From NCBI GenBank assembly GCA_044375275.1, contig JBILMZ010000165.1, positions 1 to 7,938 of the forward strand: 7,938 nucleotides of DNA. Reading direction: 5' to 3'. The position numbers and the translations under genes are program-made. The notes under the pieces were generated by a model. The model did no database searches and was not told where the DNA came from. It was given only the letters and a program-made list of their open reading frames with translations. This stretch comes from SZUA-430 sp044375275 (GTDB lineage Bacteria > Pseudomonadota > Alphaproteobacteria > Micropepsales > Micropepsaceae). Of this stretch, positions 1 to 7,938 are shown piece after piece (position 1 is the first letter of the stretch; each line of letters opens with the position of its first letter).

Positions 1-165
1 AACCCCATGGATGTGCGCCTGCCTACCGGCACCACCCTCGCGGGTGCAGACCTGCCGGCATTCAAGGCACATGTGGCGCGGGTCAACAGCATTCTTGACA
101 ACTGGGGCCAGGCACCTGCTCTGGTAGCGCAGGGAGAGATCCTGCGTGCAAAACTGTTGCCCTAG
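1..165 (+). CDS. C-terminal end of an unrecognised protein (5' truncated)
   Basis: The frame is open from base 1 and stops at TAG 163-165, leaving 54 visible residues. The visible part is mixed in character. It starts with a short segment ending in a TGTTLAGADLPAF-like stretch, followed by a probable amphipathic helix (HVARVNSILDNWGQ) and a second helix running to the stop. I see no catalytic motif, membrane segment or signal, so I do not assign a family. Its stop lies only 15 nt before the next ATG in the same frame, which suggests the two genes are co-transcribed. The coding call rests on the open frame, codon usage like that of the neighbours and this tight spacing. Confidence 0.55.
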   Translation, partial: NPMDVRLPTGTTLAGADLPAFKAHVARVNSILDNWGQAPALVAQGEILRAKLLP

Positions 166-180
166 CGAGTTCGTCCACTC

Positions 181-666
181 ATGAGTTCATTGCTGTTTCT
201 GGTCGCGGCCGTCGCTGCCACCAGCTGGCGTTTCGACGTCCAAACCGATCCGCTCGGGCAGAGCGTCTACGTCGCGCAGGCTTCGGTCAGCGAGGAGCTG
301 CCGCAAGCCCAGCTCAAGTTCTCGTGTGGCGGGATCATCGGGGTGGAGCTCCAGTTCAACCTGGGCCAGGCGTCGTTTTCCGGCAAGGATTTCTCGGTCG
401 AGGATCCGGCCTGGGAAGACGTGACTTTCGTGTTTCCCGAAGGCCCCTATCCCACCACCACGCGACAGGCACCACTGACCGATGGCGTCGGCACCTTCGA
501 GATCAAGGGCAATGATGCGATGTTCATTGCGCGCCTGTTCAGGAGCGGCGGCGAAGTGAGCATCGAGCACAACACGCAGAATGCGCGATTTCTGCTCGAC
601 GGCGCTGCAGGGCCGATCGGCGAAGTGATCGACGCCTGCCCGTTCAAGTACGCCGACCAGGGCTGA
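181..666 (+). CDS. Small secreted protein with two cysteines, function unknown (faint VasI-like pattern)
   Basis: This 161-residue protein starts with a short hydrophobic stretch (residues 2-14, LLFLVAAVAA) that looks like an export signal with cleavage near residue 13 or 14. The signal has no Lys or Arg before the hydrophobic core, which is unusual. The mature part appears beta-rich and soluble. Its only cysteines, C49 and C153, sit near the two ends and could form a disulfide in the periplasm. The order W16, DPL (23-25), a Val/Ala-rich strand, then a strand ending in SCGG (48-51) resembles the general layout of small periplasmic proteins such as T6SS-associated VasI. That is inference only, and no T6SS genes are nearby. 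ATG 181 is the only usual start after the upstream stop. I see only a weak GCGAG ahead of it, so translation may be coupled to the upstream gene. The gene converges on clpB with a 37-bp gap. Confidence 0.7.
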   Translation: MSSLLFLVAAVAATSWRFDVQTDPLGQSVYVAQASVSEELPQAQLKFSCGGIIGVELQFNLGQASFSGKDFSVEDPAWEDVTFVFPEGPYPTTTRQAPLTDGVGTFEIKGNDAMFIARLFRSGGEVSIEHNTQNARFLLDGAAGPIGEVIDACPFKYADQG

Positions 667-703
667 GCGGGCTAGCGCCTGCCCCACTCCTTTACATAAC
701 GGC

Positions 704-3301
<2,598 letters not shown>

Positions 3302-3401
3302 GTGTGTTGTCTTTGTTACCGTCCCGGCCAATATCGACGTTCACGAGGCTACCGCCCGGACGCCGCATCCACCAAGACGTTGTTGCTAATGTTCCCCATC
3401 C

Positions 3402-3429
3402 ATTTGGGGTGGAATTTTTTATCTGCAAG
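3402..3429 (-). promoter_or_regulatory. Sigma-32 (RpoH)-type heat-shock promoter of clpB
   Basis: On the minus strand, CTTGCAG (3429 down to 3423) is followed after exactly 13 nt by CCCCAAAT (3409 down to 3402). This fits the known RpoH consensus of CTTGAAA, a spacer of about 13-15 nt, and CCCCATNT. The spacing is the same as in E. coli dnaK P1. It points at clpB, a classic RpoH target, and predicts a start of transcription near 3395 with a leader of about 95 nt. A weaker housekeeping-like pair, TTGTCA (3448-3443) and AGATAA (3424-3419), overlaps it. That pair may be a second promoter or chance. Confidence 0.72.
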
Positions 3430-3611
3430 CTCTTGTATTTGCTGACAATTGAACAAATTTCTTCCGTTTCCGGGTACCATGACGCCTTGCGCCTCAAACT
3501 TGCGCCCGATCGGACTGCCTGCGAATTCCCGAGTTCTCCCAGACACTATTGGTTGCTCCGAAAACCGGTGACACGATGCGGAACAGTCGGCCAGTCATAC
3601 CGGAACGTATC

Positions 3612-3623
3612 GTAACGTGTTAC
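3612..3623. repeat. Short inverted repeat, possible operator
   Basis: GTAAC and GTTAC are perfect 5-nt arms separated by two bases. The element lies about 110 bp upstream of the rightward ATG, in the stretch where its promoter should be, so it could be a half-site pair for a dimeric regulator. Arms this short can arise by chance. The assignment is tentative and no regulator gene is adjacent. Confidence 0.25.
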
Positions 3624-3721
3624 CTCAGAATCACACTGTCACCGTGCGCCAAGTTGCTCCCCTTACGCCTGCGTGTGTAGCCTCGTGCAACTGATTCGTA
3701 CGCGTTTGCGAATATGTATCT

Positions 3722-3727
3722 GAGGGG
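3722..3727 (+). promoter_or_regulatory. Ribosome-binding site of the exported protein gene
   Basis: GAGGGG lies five bases before ATG 3733, a good match to the anti-Shine-Dalgarno sequence at normal spacing. It fixes the start of the following gene and is the strongest rightward ribosome-binding site in the window. Confidence 0.8.
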
Positions 3728-3732
3728 ATCCC

Positions 3733-4728
3733 ATGAAATTCAAACTGCTTTCTTCGGCTTGTGGCGTCGCGCTGCTGGCCACGACCACTCCATCGATTGC
3801 CGGAAACGACTTCAGCGGTGTCGCGAAGGCCTACATTGCCGGGGGAACCGCGAACGGAAACACTCTTGCAGATTCCTCGGTTGACGATCCGTTCACCTAT
3901 GGCATCGAAGGCAAAGGCTATTGGCCGCTTAGCCCAAATGTCCACCTCCAGGTCGATCTTTTTGCTGAACGCACAAACGATCTGGTCTCCCCCGCCGTCT
4001 CAAGCCAGCAAAGTGCCTCGCAAGTGGGAGGTGCAGTCCATTTGCTCCACCCTCTCGGCGACCGTGCCCGTCTCGGCGTTGCAGGATCCATCTGGAGCAA
4101 TGACGTTTTCGTCACTGCCGTAACCGGCCCAGACCCAGACGATGTCAGTATCGAGCGCACCGACGCCACCTATGGTCTGGCTGCCCTCGAAGGCCAGTTC
4201 TTCGGAACCGACTGGACCGTGATGGGACAGGCGGGCATCTTCTCCGCCATCGACTGCTCCGACGTCGCCTCGTCTGGCTGCTTTGGAACGATTGATGACG
4301 GCTCCTATGTGCGAGGCAAGGTTCGTTACTTCATCACTGACAATACCGTTCTGAGCCTCGAAACCATGCAGATGTGGGGCGACGTGAACAATGATGGCGT
4401 GCTCGGTGGCAAGTCCATCACCACCCAGCAGTCCATGTGGGCCCTGGAAGCCGAGCATCGCTTTGAGAACTCGCCGTTCTCGGGGCTGATCACGGTCTCC
4501 CACGAACGCAACGAAGCCGACTGGCTGCTCACTTCGTCCGTCGACACGAGCACCGTGCAGGTCGGGTTCAAGTTCTACCTCGATGAACCCAGCCTCAAGT
4601 CCAACGACCGAACTGGAGCCGAGCTGAACACGCCCACCTTTGGAGGCGCGCTGGAAACGTCATCGCCAGCACTTGGAGCACTTGGGCTCCTTGACTCCAT
4701 TCCGGACTTTGTCGAACCGGATGCATGA
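3733..4728 (+). CDS. Exported beta-rich protein, probable outer-membrane barrel, function unknown
   Basis: The 331-residue product has a classic signal peptide: MKFK, a hydrophobic core, then cleavage after SIA (A23). From about residue 26 to 283 the sequence alternates polar and hydrophobic residues in strand-like runs such as HLQVDLFAER, KVRYFITDN and STVQVGFKFYL. These are joined by Asp/Gly/Ser-rich turns, as in outer-membrane barrels. C175 and C183 are close enough to form a small disulfide loop. Residues 217-226 (DVNNDGVLGG) look like an EF-hand calcium loop sited in one of the turns. The last strand ends near residue 283, and about 48 residues of Asp/Gly/Pro-rich tail follow, so the chain does not end in the usual aromatic residue recognised by the BAM machinery. 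A barrel ending before a tail, or a soluble beta protein, are both possible. I do not recognise the family. The gene has its own ribosome-binding site and terminator, so it is probably monocistronic. Confidence 0.85.
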   Translation: MKFKLLSSACGVALLATTTPSIAGNDFSGVAKAYIAGGTANGNTLADSSVDDPFTYGIEGKGYWPLSPNVHLQVDLFAERTNDLVSPAVSSQQSASQVGGAVHLLHPLGDRARLGVAGSIWSNDVFVTAVTGPDPDDVSIERTDATYGLAALEGQFFGTDWTVMGQAGIFSAIDCSDVASSGCFGTIDDGSYVRGKVRYFITDNTVLSLETMQMWGDVNNDGVLGGKSITTQQSMWALEAEHRFENSPFSGLITVSHERNEADWLLTSSVDTSTVQVGFKFYLDEPSLKSNDRTGAELNTPTFGGALETSSPALGALGLLDSIPDFVEPDA

Positions 4729-4762
4729 CGGAAGGCCACCAAGGTCGACGACAACGTGTTGC

Positions 4763-4788
4763 GCCCGGGGATCTTCCCCGGGCTTTTT
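4763..4788 (+). terminator. Strong Rho-independent terminator
   Basis: A perfect 9-bp GC-rich stem, GCCCGGGGA (4763-4771) with TCCCCGGGC (4775-4783), encloses a 3-nt loop and is followed by TTTTT (4784-4788). It lies 35 bp after the stop of the exported protein gene. It also sits immediately beyond the stop of the convergent acetyltransferase gene. Read leftward, the hairpin lacks a U tract, so it should work mainly for the rightward transcript. Confidence 0.95.
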
Positions 4789-4790
4789 CG

Positions 4791-5432
4791 TTATACGGAA
4801 GGTGAGAATCTGGAACTGTCCCGGAACATCTCGATCATCTCGGAGTTTTCTGCTTTCCACTTTCGCCATGCATCGCGCTGCAGGGAAAAGAGGTTGAGAT
4901 CTACGAACGATCCATCCTTATGCGATCTGGTGTGCCTGGGAAGGACCTTGTCCAGCGTTGCTCCCACCTTCTCAAGCAACAGGTTGACCGGCTTGTTGGT
5001 GGCGAGCGCCGTTGCAGTCATCACGCGAAGGTCCAACTCCTCAAAGCACAGATCAAAGGAAGGTGCCATGACTTCCAGTGTGGATCCGGTGTGGCGCACC
5101 AAAGGCTCGCCGACAATGAGCTTGATCAGGAACCGCCTGATTTCCCAGTTAATCTGAACATTTGAGATTGCTACCAGAAGCCCATCAGACTTTCTGAAGC
5201 GACCGGTGATTCCATTTGTGTGCCTGTCAAACCCTTTGATGTACTGAACCAGTCCGCCCAGTGTCATGTGCTGGTCGCCGGACATGTTGAAGCTCTCTCG
5301 AATTTCAGGCTGGTTGAACCATGAGGCCACGCGCTCGGTTGCGTCGTCCGGATTCAGGAAGCGAACGATGTAGTTTGGCGTTTCGATGTGAAACGTGATC
5401 GGCGCCGGTTCTGCCTTCATGGCATTGCTCAT
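4791..5432 (-). CDS. GNAT-like N-acetyltransferase with a divergent acetyl-CoA loop
   Basis: The 213-residue protein has the outline of the RimJ/RimL-like (Acetyltransf_3) branch of GNAT enzymes. An opening strand YIVRFLNPDD (21-30) is followed by a helix with a WFNQPEIRE segment (38-46). A central strand pair (about 86-107) leads into the R113-H-T-G-S-T loop. The C-terminal part, NKPVNLLLEKVGA (146-158) then DGSFVDLNLFSLQRDAWR (173-190), is typical of the family's last helix and strands. GNAT enzymes transfer an acetyl group from acetyl-CoA to an amine; the substrate here cannot be told. The usual R/Q-x-x-G-x-G/A loop ends in Thr, so cofactor binding may be altered. I chose ATG 5432 because AAGGGAG lies six bases ahead of it. 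The ATG at 5450 would place that site inside the coding region and has none of its own. The gene is cytoplasmic, convergent with the 3733 gene and divergent from the 5642 gene. Confidence 0.82.
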   Translation of the reverse strand: MSNAMKAEPAPITFHIETPNYIVRFLNPDDATERVASWFNQPEIRESFNMSGDQHMTLGGLVQYIKGFDRHTNGITGRFRKSDGLLVAISNVQINWEIRRFLIKLIVGEPLVRHTGSTLEVMAPSFDLCFEELDLRVMTATALATNKPVNLLLEKVGATLDKVLPRHTRSHKDGSFVDLNLFSLQRDAWRKWKAENSEMIEMFRDSSRFSPSV

Positions 5433-5438
5433 CTGATT

Positions 5439-5445
5439 CTCCCTT
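5439..5445 (-). promoter_or_regulatory. Ribosome-binding site deciding the acetyltransferase start
   Basis: Read on the minus strand, AAGGGAG lies six bases before ATG 5432. It favours that start over the in-frame ATG at 5450, which would add six residues (MKRENQ) encoded by the ribosome-binding site itself. Confidence 0.78.
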
Positions 5446-5458
5446 TTCATTCAGATTA

Positions 5459-5484
5459 ACGTTTTCGCTGTGGGGGCGAAACGT
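5459..5484. repeat. Imperfect inverted repeat in the divergent promoter region
   Basis: ACGTTTTCGC (5459-5468) pairs with GCGAAACGT (5476-5484) over nine base pairs with one bulged T, leaving a 7-nt G-rich loop. It begins 27 bp upstream of the acetyltransferase ATG. It could be an operator or a leader hairpin; which one is not shown by the sequence. Confidence 0.45.
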
Positions 5485-5486
5485 CA

Positions 5487-5501
5487 TCGCCTGAAAGGCG
5501 A
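5487..5501. repeat. Small perfect hairpin next to the 5459-5484 repeat
   Basis: TCGCCT and AGGCGA form a perfect 6-bp stem around a GAA loop, starting two bases after the preceding inverted repeat. No T tract follows on either strand, so it is not an intrinsic terminator. With its neighbour it forms a 43-bp block of dyad symmetry between two divergent genes. Confidence 0.45.
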
Positions 5502-5641
5502 ATATCCCGGCAATCGGCCAGGCAGGCGCGACGAAACCACTCTTCCGCAAACGCTTCAGGAGAGGACAGCGCGCACCCTCACCATGCTAGGTTGCATGGC
5601 TGGCGACGATTTGGGGGCCGGCAGGGCTTTGGGGGGCTCTG

Positions 5642-6466
5642 ATGTCGTGGGGAACATGGGGCGCAGTTGCGATGGCAACTGTGGTCATCAGTGCGGGCGT
5701 GGCTCGCGGCGATGAGCTTCAAAGCCAGGTACAAATAAAGAGCACGCTCTCGATGGAAAGCTCACTGCGCTCACGCGTTTCGTGGACCGAGATCGGCTAT
5801 CGCGGCAACAAGGATAAGGCCTGGGCCGAGATCATCTCGCCGGAAGCGCGCGTGTCCGTGCGGCTGCTGCGCGGCATTTTCGAAGGAAAGCTTGAGCTCG
5901 GCGCCATCAGCGACGCGATCATCCAGCTCGACCTGCCGCCTACTGACCACCTGCGCGCCGAAGTGCAACTCGGCGTCAGGCTTGGTGACTGGTCCGTGCT
6001 GGCGGAATGGAAAGGCAGGGACAGTTTCAGCCATGAAACCGGCGACTTTGTTGCCGGCTTGAATATCTACGACGTTCGGGTGCGAAACCGGTTTGCGATG
6101 AAGCTGTTCGACTCGCTCGGTGCCGCGCAATCGCAACTTTCGGTGGCTGGCGGCTACAGCGCCGCACTGCCCAGCCTCTTCCAGAGAAACTTTGCCGAGT
6201 GCGAACTGGAGATCATGCAGCCCGTCAGCGGCGGCTTTGCAGTCACGCTCGCTCCCAAGATCGAACTGAATGACTATGTCGACTTTGACGGAACTGATCG
6301 CAAGGACGCCGTGCTCAGCCTGCGCGTCGTGCCCAGTTTCAGCTTTTCCAACGGCACGATGCTCAGCCTGGAAGGACAAGCCACGGTTGCGCTTTCCACG
6401 CTGGAAACCAAAACGGGCGAGAGCTGGGCTGTGACGCCCATCATACGTCTGCAAAAGCCGCTCTAG
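5642..6466 (+). CDS. Exported beta-rich protein, possible outer-membrane barrel, function unknown
   Basis: The 274-residue product begins with a hydrophobic segment (about residues 5-20) ending in GVARG, with likely signal cleavage after G23. The n-region has no Lys or Arg, so the signal is atypical. ATG 5642 has GGGGGG five bases upstream, and only CTG codons could extend the frame. ATG 5672 is an alternative but would give a weak signal. The rest reads as successive beta strands with short turns: VSVRLLRGIFEGKLELGAI, AEVQLGVRLGDWSVLAEW, AVLSLRVVPSFSFS, MLSLEGQATVAL. A final strand, WAVTPIIRLQKPL, ends at the C-terminus, as expected for a barrel of about 10-14 strands. C187 is the only cysteine. 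I do not recognise the family; an outer-membrane or periplasmic location is inferred. The TPR-glycosyltransferase starts 50 nt downstream with no terminator between, so the two may share a transcript. Confidence 0.8.
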   Translation: MSWGTWGAVAMATVVISAGVARGDELQSQVQIKSTLSMESSLRSRVSWTEIGYRGNKDKAWAEIISPEARVSVRLLRGIFEGKLELGAISDAIIQLDLPPTDHLRAEVQLGVRLGDWSVLAEWKGRDSFSHETGDFVAGLNIYDVRVRNRFAMKLFDSLGAAQSQLSVAGGYSAALPSLFQRNFAECELEIMQPVSGGFAVTLAPKIELNDYVDFDGTDRKDAVLSLRVVPSFSFSNGTMLSLEGQATVALSTLETKTGESWAVTPIIRLQKPL

Positions 6467-6516
6467 ATTTCGTTCGGCGAATTGCAGAATCAGCCCCGTG
6501 CCGCTATGCGTTTTGC

Positions 6517-7938
6517 ATGGGAGCACTTCCGTCGACGATATCCGACCTTCTTCGTTCTGCCTCCGATGCAGAACGCGGGGGAGACCATGCACAGGCTGCA
6601 GACCTTCTCGAACGCGTCGGCGCTTCGCCGGACGTCAACGCAGAGGCTCTCAGGGTCATTGGCGAGGCCCACATGCGTCTCAAGCGTCCGCGGCGCGCCA
6701 TCGAAGCGCTGACCCGGGCGCTCGAGCAGGCGCCGTCTGATCCGCAACTTTACCTGCGACGCGGCCAGTTCCTCAGCCAGATCGGCCAGCACCGGCCGGC
6801 TGCAGCGAACCTTGCACGGGCCACGCAGCTCGATCCCCGAAACTTCGAGGCGATGCTGGCCTATGGCGCTGCGTTGTCCGCGTGCAACGAATTGCCGGCG
6901 TCACTCGCCGCATTCCAGGCAGCCCGCCGGCTCAATCCGAACCATCCGGGCGCACTGAGCAACCTTGGCTGGCTGCTGTGCCAGATGCAACGCTATGAAG
7001 AATCCCTGACGGTCCTGAACCGGGCGCTCGATATCTCGCCCGGTCATTCCGGGGCCCGGTGGAACCGCGCCTTGTGCCTGCTGACCCTGGGCCGCTTCGA
7101 AGACGGGCTGGCCGACTACGAAGCGCGCATGACGATCAATGATGCGCGTTACGAACGGCTGAGGAAGTACGACGCCCCTCTCTGGAAGAAGGGCGAAAGC
7201 ATCGCCGGACAGCGCATTTTCCTCTACACCGACCAGGGGCACGGGGACACGATGCAGTTCATCCGGTTTGCCCGACAGCTGATGCAGATGGATGCCGAGG
7301 TCGTCGTCGAAGTGCAGGAACCCCTGGCAGACCTGTGCCGCAGCTTTGACCCGTCCCTGATCGTGGTGACCAAGAACGACCCGCTGCCGGCGTTCGATGT
7401 GTTCTGCCCAATGCCATCACTGCCCCATCGGCTTGACCTCACGGTAGATACAATTCCTGCCCGCGTGCCCTATCTTTCTGCAGACCCGGCGCTCGCCGCC
7501 GTCTGGCGCCAGCGCCTTGAAGGCCTGCAGGGACGCATCAAGGTCGGGGTGACCTGGGCTGGCAACCCGCAGCACTTCAACGACCAGAACCGCTCCATTG
7601 CGCTGCGCACGCTGTTGCCGGTGCTCGAGTCGCAGAAGGTCAGCTTCGTGTGCCTGCAGAAGGAAAAGCGTCCGGGTGATGCGGAGATCCTGGAAAATTT
7701 GCGGATGCTTGACGCCACGGAGCACTTCCGAACGTTCAATGATACGGCGGCCCTTGTGTCCCAGCTTGACCTGGTGATCTCGGTGGACACGTCGGTGGCG
7801 CACCTGTCCGGCGCGCTTGGCAAGCCAACGTGGATCCTGCTGCCCTTCGCCGTCGACTTCCGCTGGCTGTCCAACCGGAGCGACACGCCCTGGTACCCGA
7901 CGGCCCAGTTGTTCCGCCAGCCGCGCTTTGGCGACTGG
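6517..7938 (+). CDS. TPR protein with C-terminal GT9/heptosyltransferase-like glycosyltransferase domain (3' truncated)
   Basis: The frame runs open to the window edge and gives 474 residues. About five tetratricopeptide repeats occupy roughly 42-75, 76-109, 110-143, 144-177 and 178-211, with the expected A/L/Y/G/A/P spacing. They probably bind a partner or acceptor protein. A glycosyltransferase-type domain follows: DQGHGDTMQF (239-248), where relatives have EQGLGDT; VGVTWAGNP (343-351) with NDQNRSI (355-361); and DLVISVDTSVAHLSGALGKP (418-437), the counterpart of the nucleotide-sugar site of heptosyltransferases. DFRWL and the PWYP segment (458-461) come after that. Relatives end soon after an FRQPRxGDW segment, so only a few tens of residues are probably missing. 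Such proteins are cytoplasmic and are thought to glycosylate envelope or surface components; the substrate here is unknown. ATG 6517 is the first usual start after the in-frame stop at 6295, but it has no clear ribosome-binding site. Confidence 0.93.
   Translation, partial: MGALPSTISDLLRSASDAERGGDHAQAADLLERVGASPDVNAEALRVIGEAHMRLKRPRRAIEALTRALEQAPSDPQLYLRRGQFLSQIGQHRPAAANLARATQLDPRNFEAMLAYGAALSACNELPASLAAFQAARRLNPNHPGALSNLGWLLCQMQRYEESLTVLNRALDISPGHSGARWNRALCLLTLGRFEDGLADYEARMTINDARYERLRKYDAPLWKKGESIAGQRIFLYTDQGHGDTMQFIRFARQLMQMDAEVVVEVQEPLADLCRSFDPSLIVVTKNDPLPAFDVFCPMPSLPHRLDLTVDTIPARVPYLSADPALAAVWRQRLEGLQGRIKVGVTWAGNPQHFNDQNRSIALRTLLPVLESQKVSFVCLQKEKRPGDAEILENLRMLDATEHFRTFNDTAALVSQLDLVISVDTSVAHLSGALGKPTWILLPFAVDFRWLSNRSDTPWYPTAQLFRQPRFGDW

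Larger units (their letters stand above)
3302..3732. promoter_or_regulatory. Divergent intergenic region between clpB and the exported protein gene
   Basis: These 431 bp separate two genes that point away from each other. I find no convincing gene here: the short open frames have no ribosome-binding site, recognisable motif or coding-like composition. The left part holds the clpB leader and its RpoH-type promoter, in a noticeably AT-richer patch (about 3410-3470). The right part holds a short palindrome (3612-3623), a weak hairpin with arms ATTCG and CGAAT (3694-3698 and 3709-3713), and the ribosome-binding site of the rightward gene. I could not identify a convincing -35/-10 pair for the rightward gene. 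No CIRCE (HrcA) operator is seen. Confidence 0.6.

Noticed and set aside
187..687. A 166-codon minus-strand frame opposite the 181-666 gene
   Set aside because: The plus-strand product has a hydrophobic export-like start and follows closely on the upstream stop. The antisense product looks like a GC-rich shadow.
667..703. Possible terminator between the convergent 181-666 gene and clpB
   Set aside because: Only a 4-bp stem around GGGC and GCCC is visible, and there is no T tract on either strand.
3394..3420. CCCCA/TGGGG hairpin followed by a T run, terminator-like on the plus strand
   Set aside because: The stem is only 5 bp, the T run starts five bases away, and no plus-strand gene lies upstream. 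The TTTGGGG is better explained as the -10 element of the clpB promoter.
3304..3615. A 103-codon plus-strand frame in the clpB upstream region
   Set aside because: It has no ribosome-binding site, overlaps the RpoH promoter and clpB leader, and shows no recognisable motif.
3733..3765. SSAC near the N-terminus of the exported protein as a lipobox
   Set aside because: Cys10 falls before the hydrophobic core and the -3 position is Ser. Cleavage after SIA at residue 23 fits a normal signal peptide better.
5771..6592. A 273-codon open frame on the minus strand opposite the 5642 gene
   Set aside because: The plus-strand frame has a signal-like N-terminus and strand periodicity, while the antisense product is His/Arg/Gln-rich with no motif.

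Overview
The window reads as chromosomal DNA from a Gram-negative, fairly GC-rich proteobacterium, most likely an alphaproteobacterium. The grounds are two secreted barrel-like proteins, a standard ClpB, and a TPR-glycosyltransferase of a type common in that class. Nothing points to a phage, plasmid or transposon: there are no integrase or transposase genes, CRISPR repeats, tRNA genes or rRNA genes.

Layout, left to right. (a) 1-165 (+) is the end of an unrecognised gene, followed after 15 nt by a small secreted two-cysteine protein (181-666, +). (b) These converge on clpB (704-3301, -), the disaggregase of the heat-shock response. (c) A 431-bp divergent intergenic region (3302-3732) carries a well-formed sigma-32-type (RpoH) heat-shock promoter pointing at clpB. 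It also holds a short palindrome and a strong ribosome-binding site for the opposite gene. (d) 3733-4728 (+) encodes an exported, probable outer-membrane beta-rich protein with an EF-hand-like loop and a non-barrel tail, and ends at a strong intrinsic terminator (4763-4788). (e) 4791-5432 (-) encodes a GNAT-like acetyltransferase with a divergent acetyl-CoA loop. (f) A 209-bp divergent spacer with two adjacent hairpins separates it from 5642-6466 (+), a second exported beta-rich protein. (g) 50 nt further on begins a TPR protein with a C-terminal GT9/heptosyltransferase-like domain (6517 to the window edge, +), cut off near its C-terminus.

The genes do not form one evident pathway. ClpB is a housekeeping stress gene. 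The two beta-rich exported proteins and the TPR-glycosyltransferase suggest envelope functions, and the last two could share a transcript. I did not find a convincing new multi-gene system. The best leads are the unassigned envelope proteins, the atypical GNAT with its hairpin-bearing leader, and the RpoH promoter.
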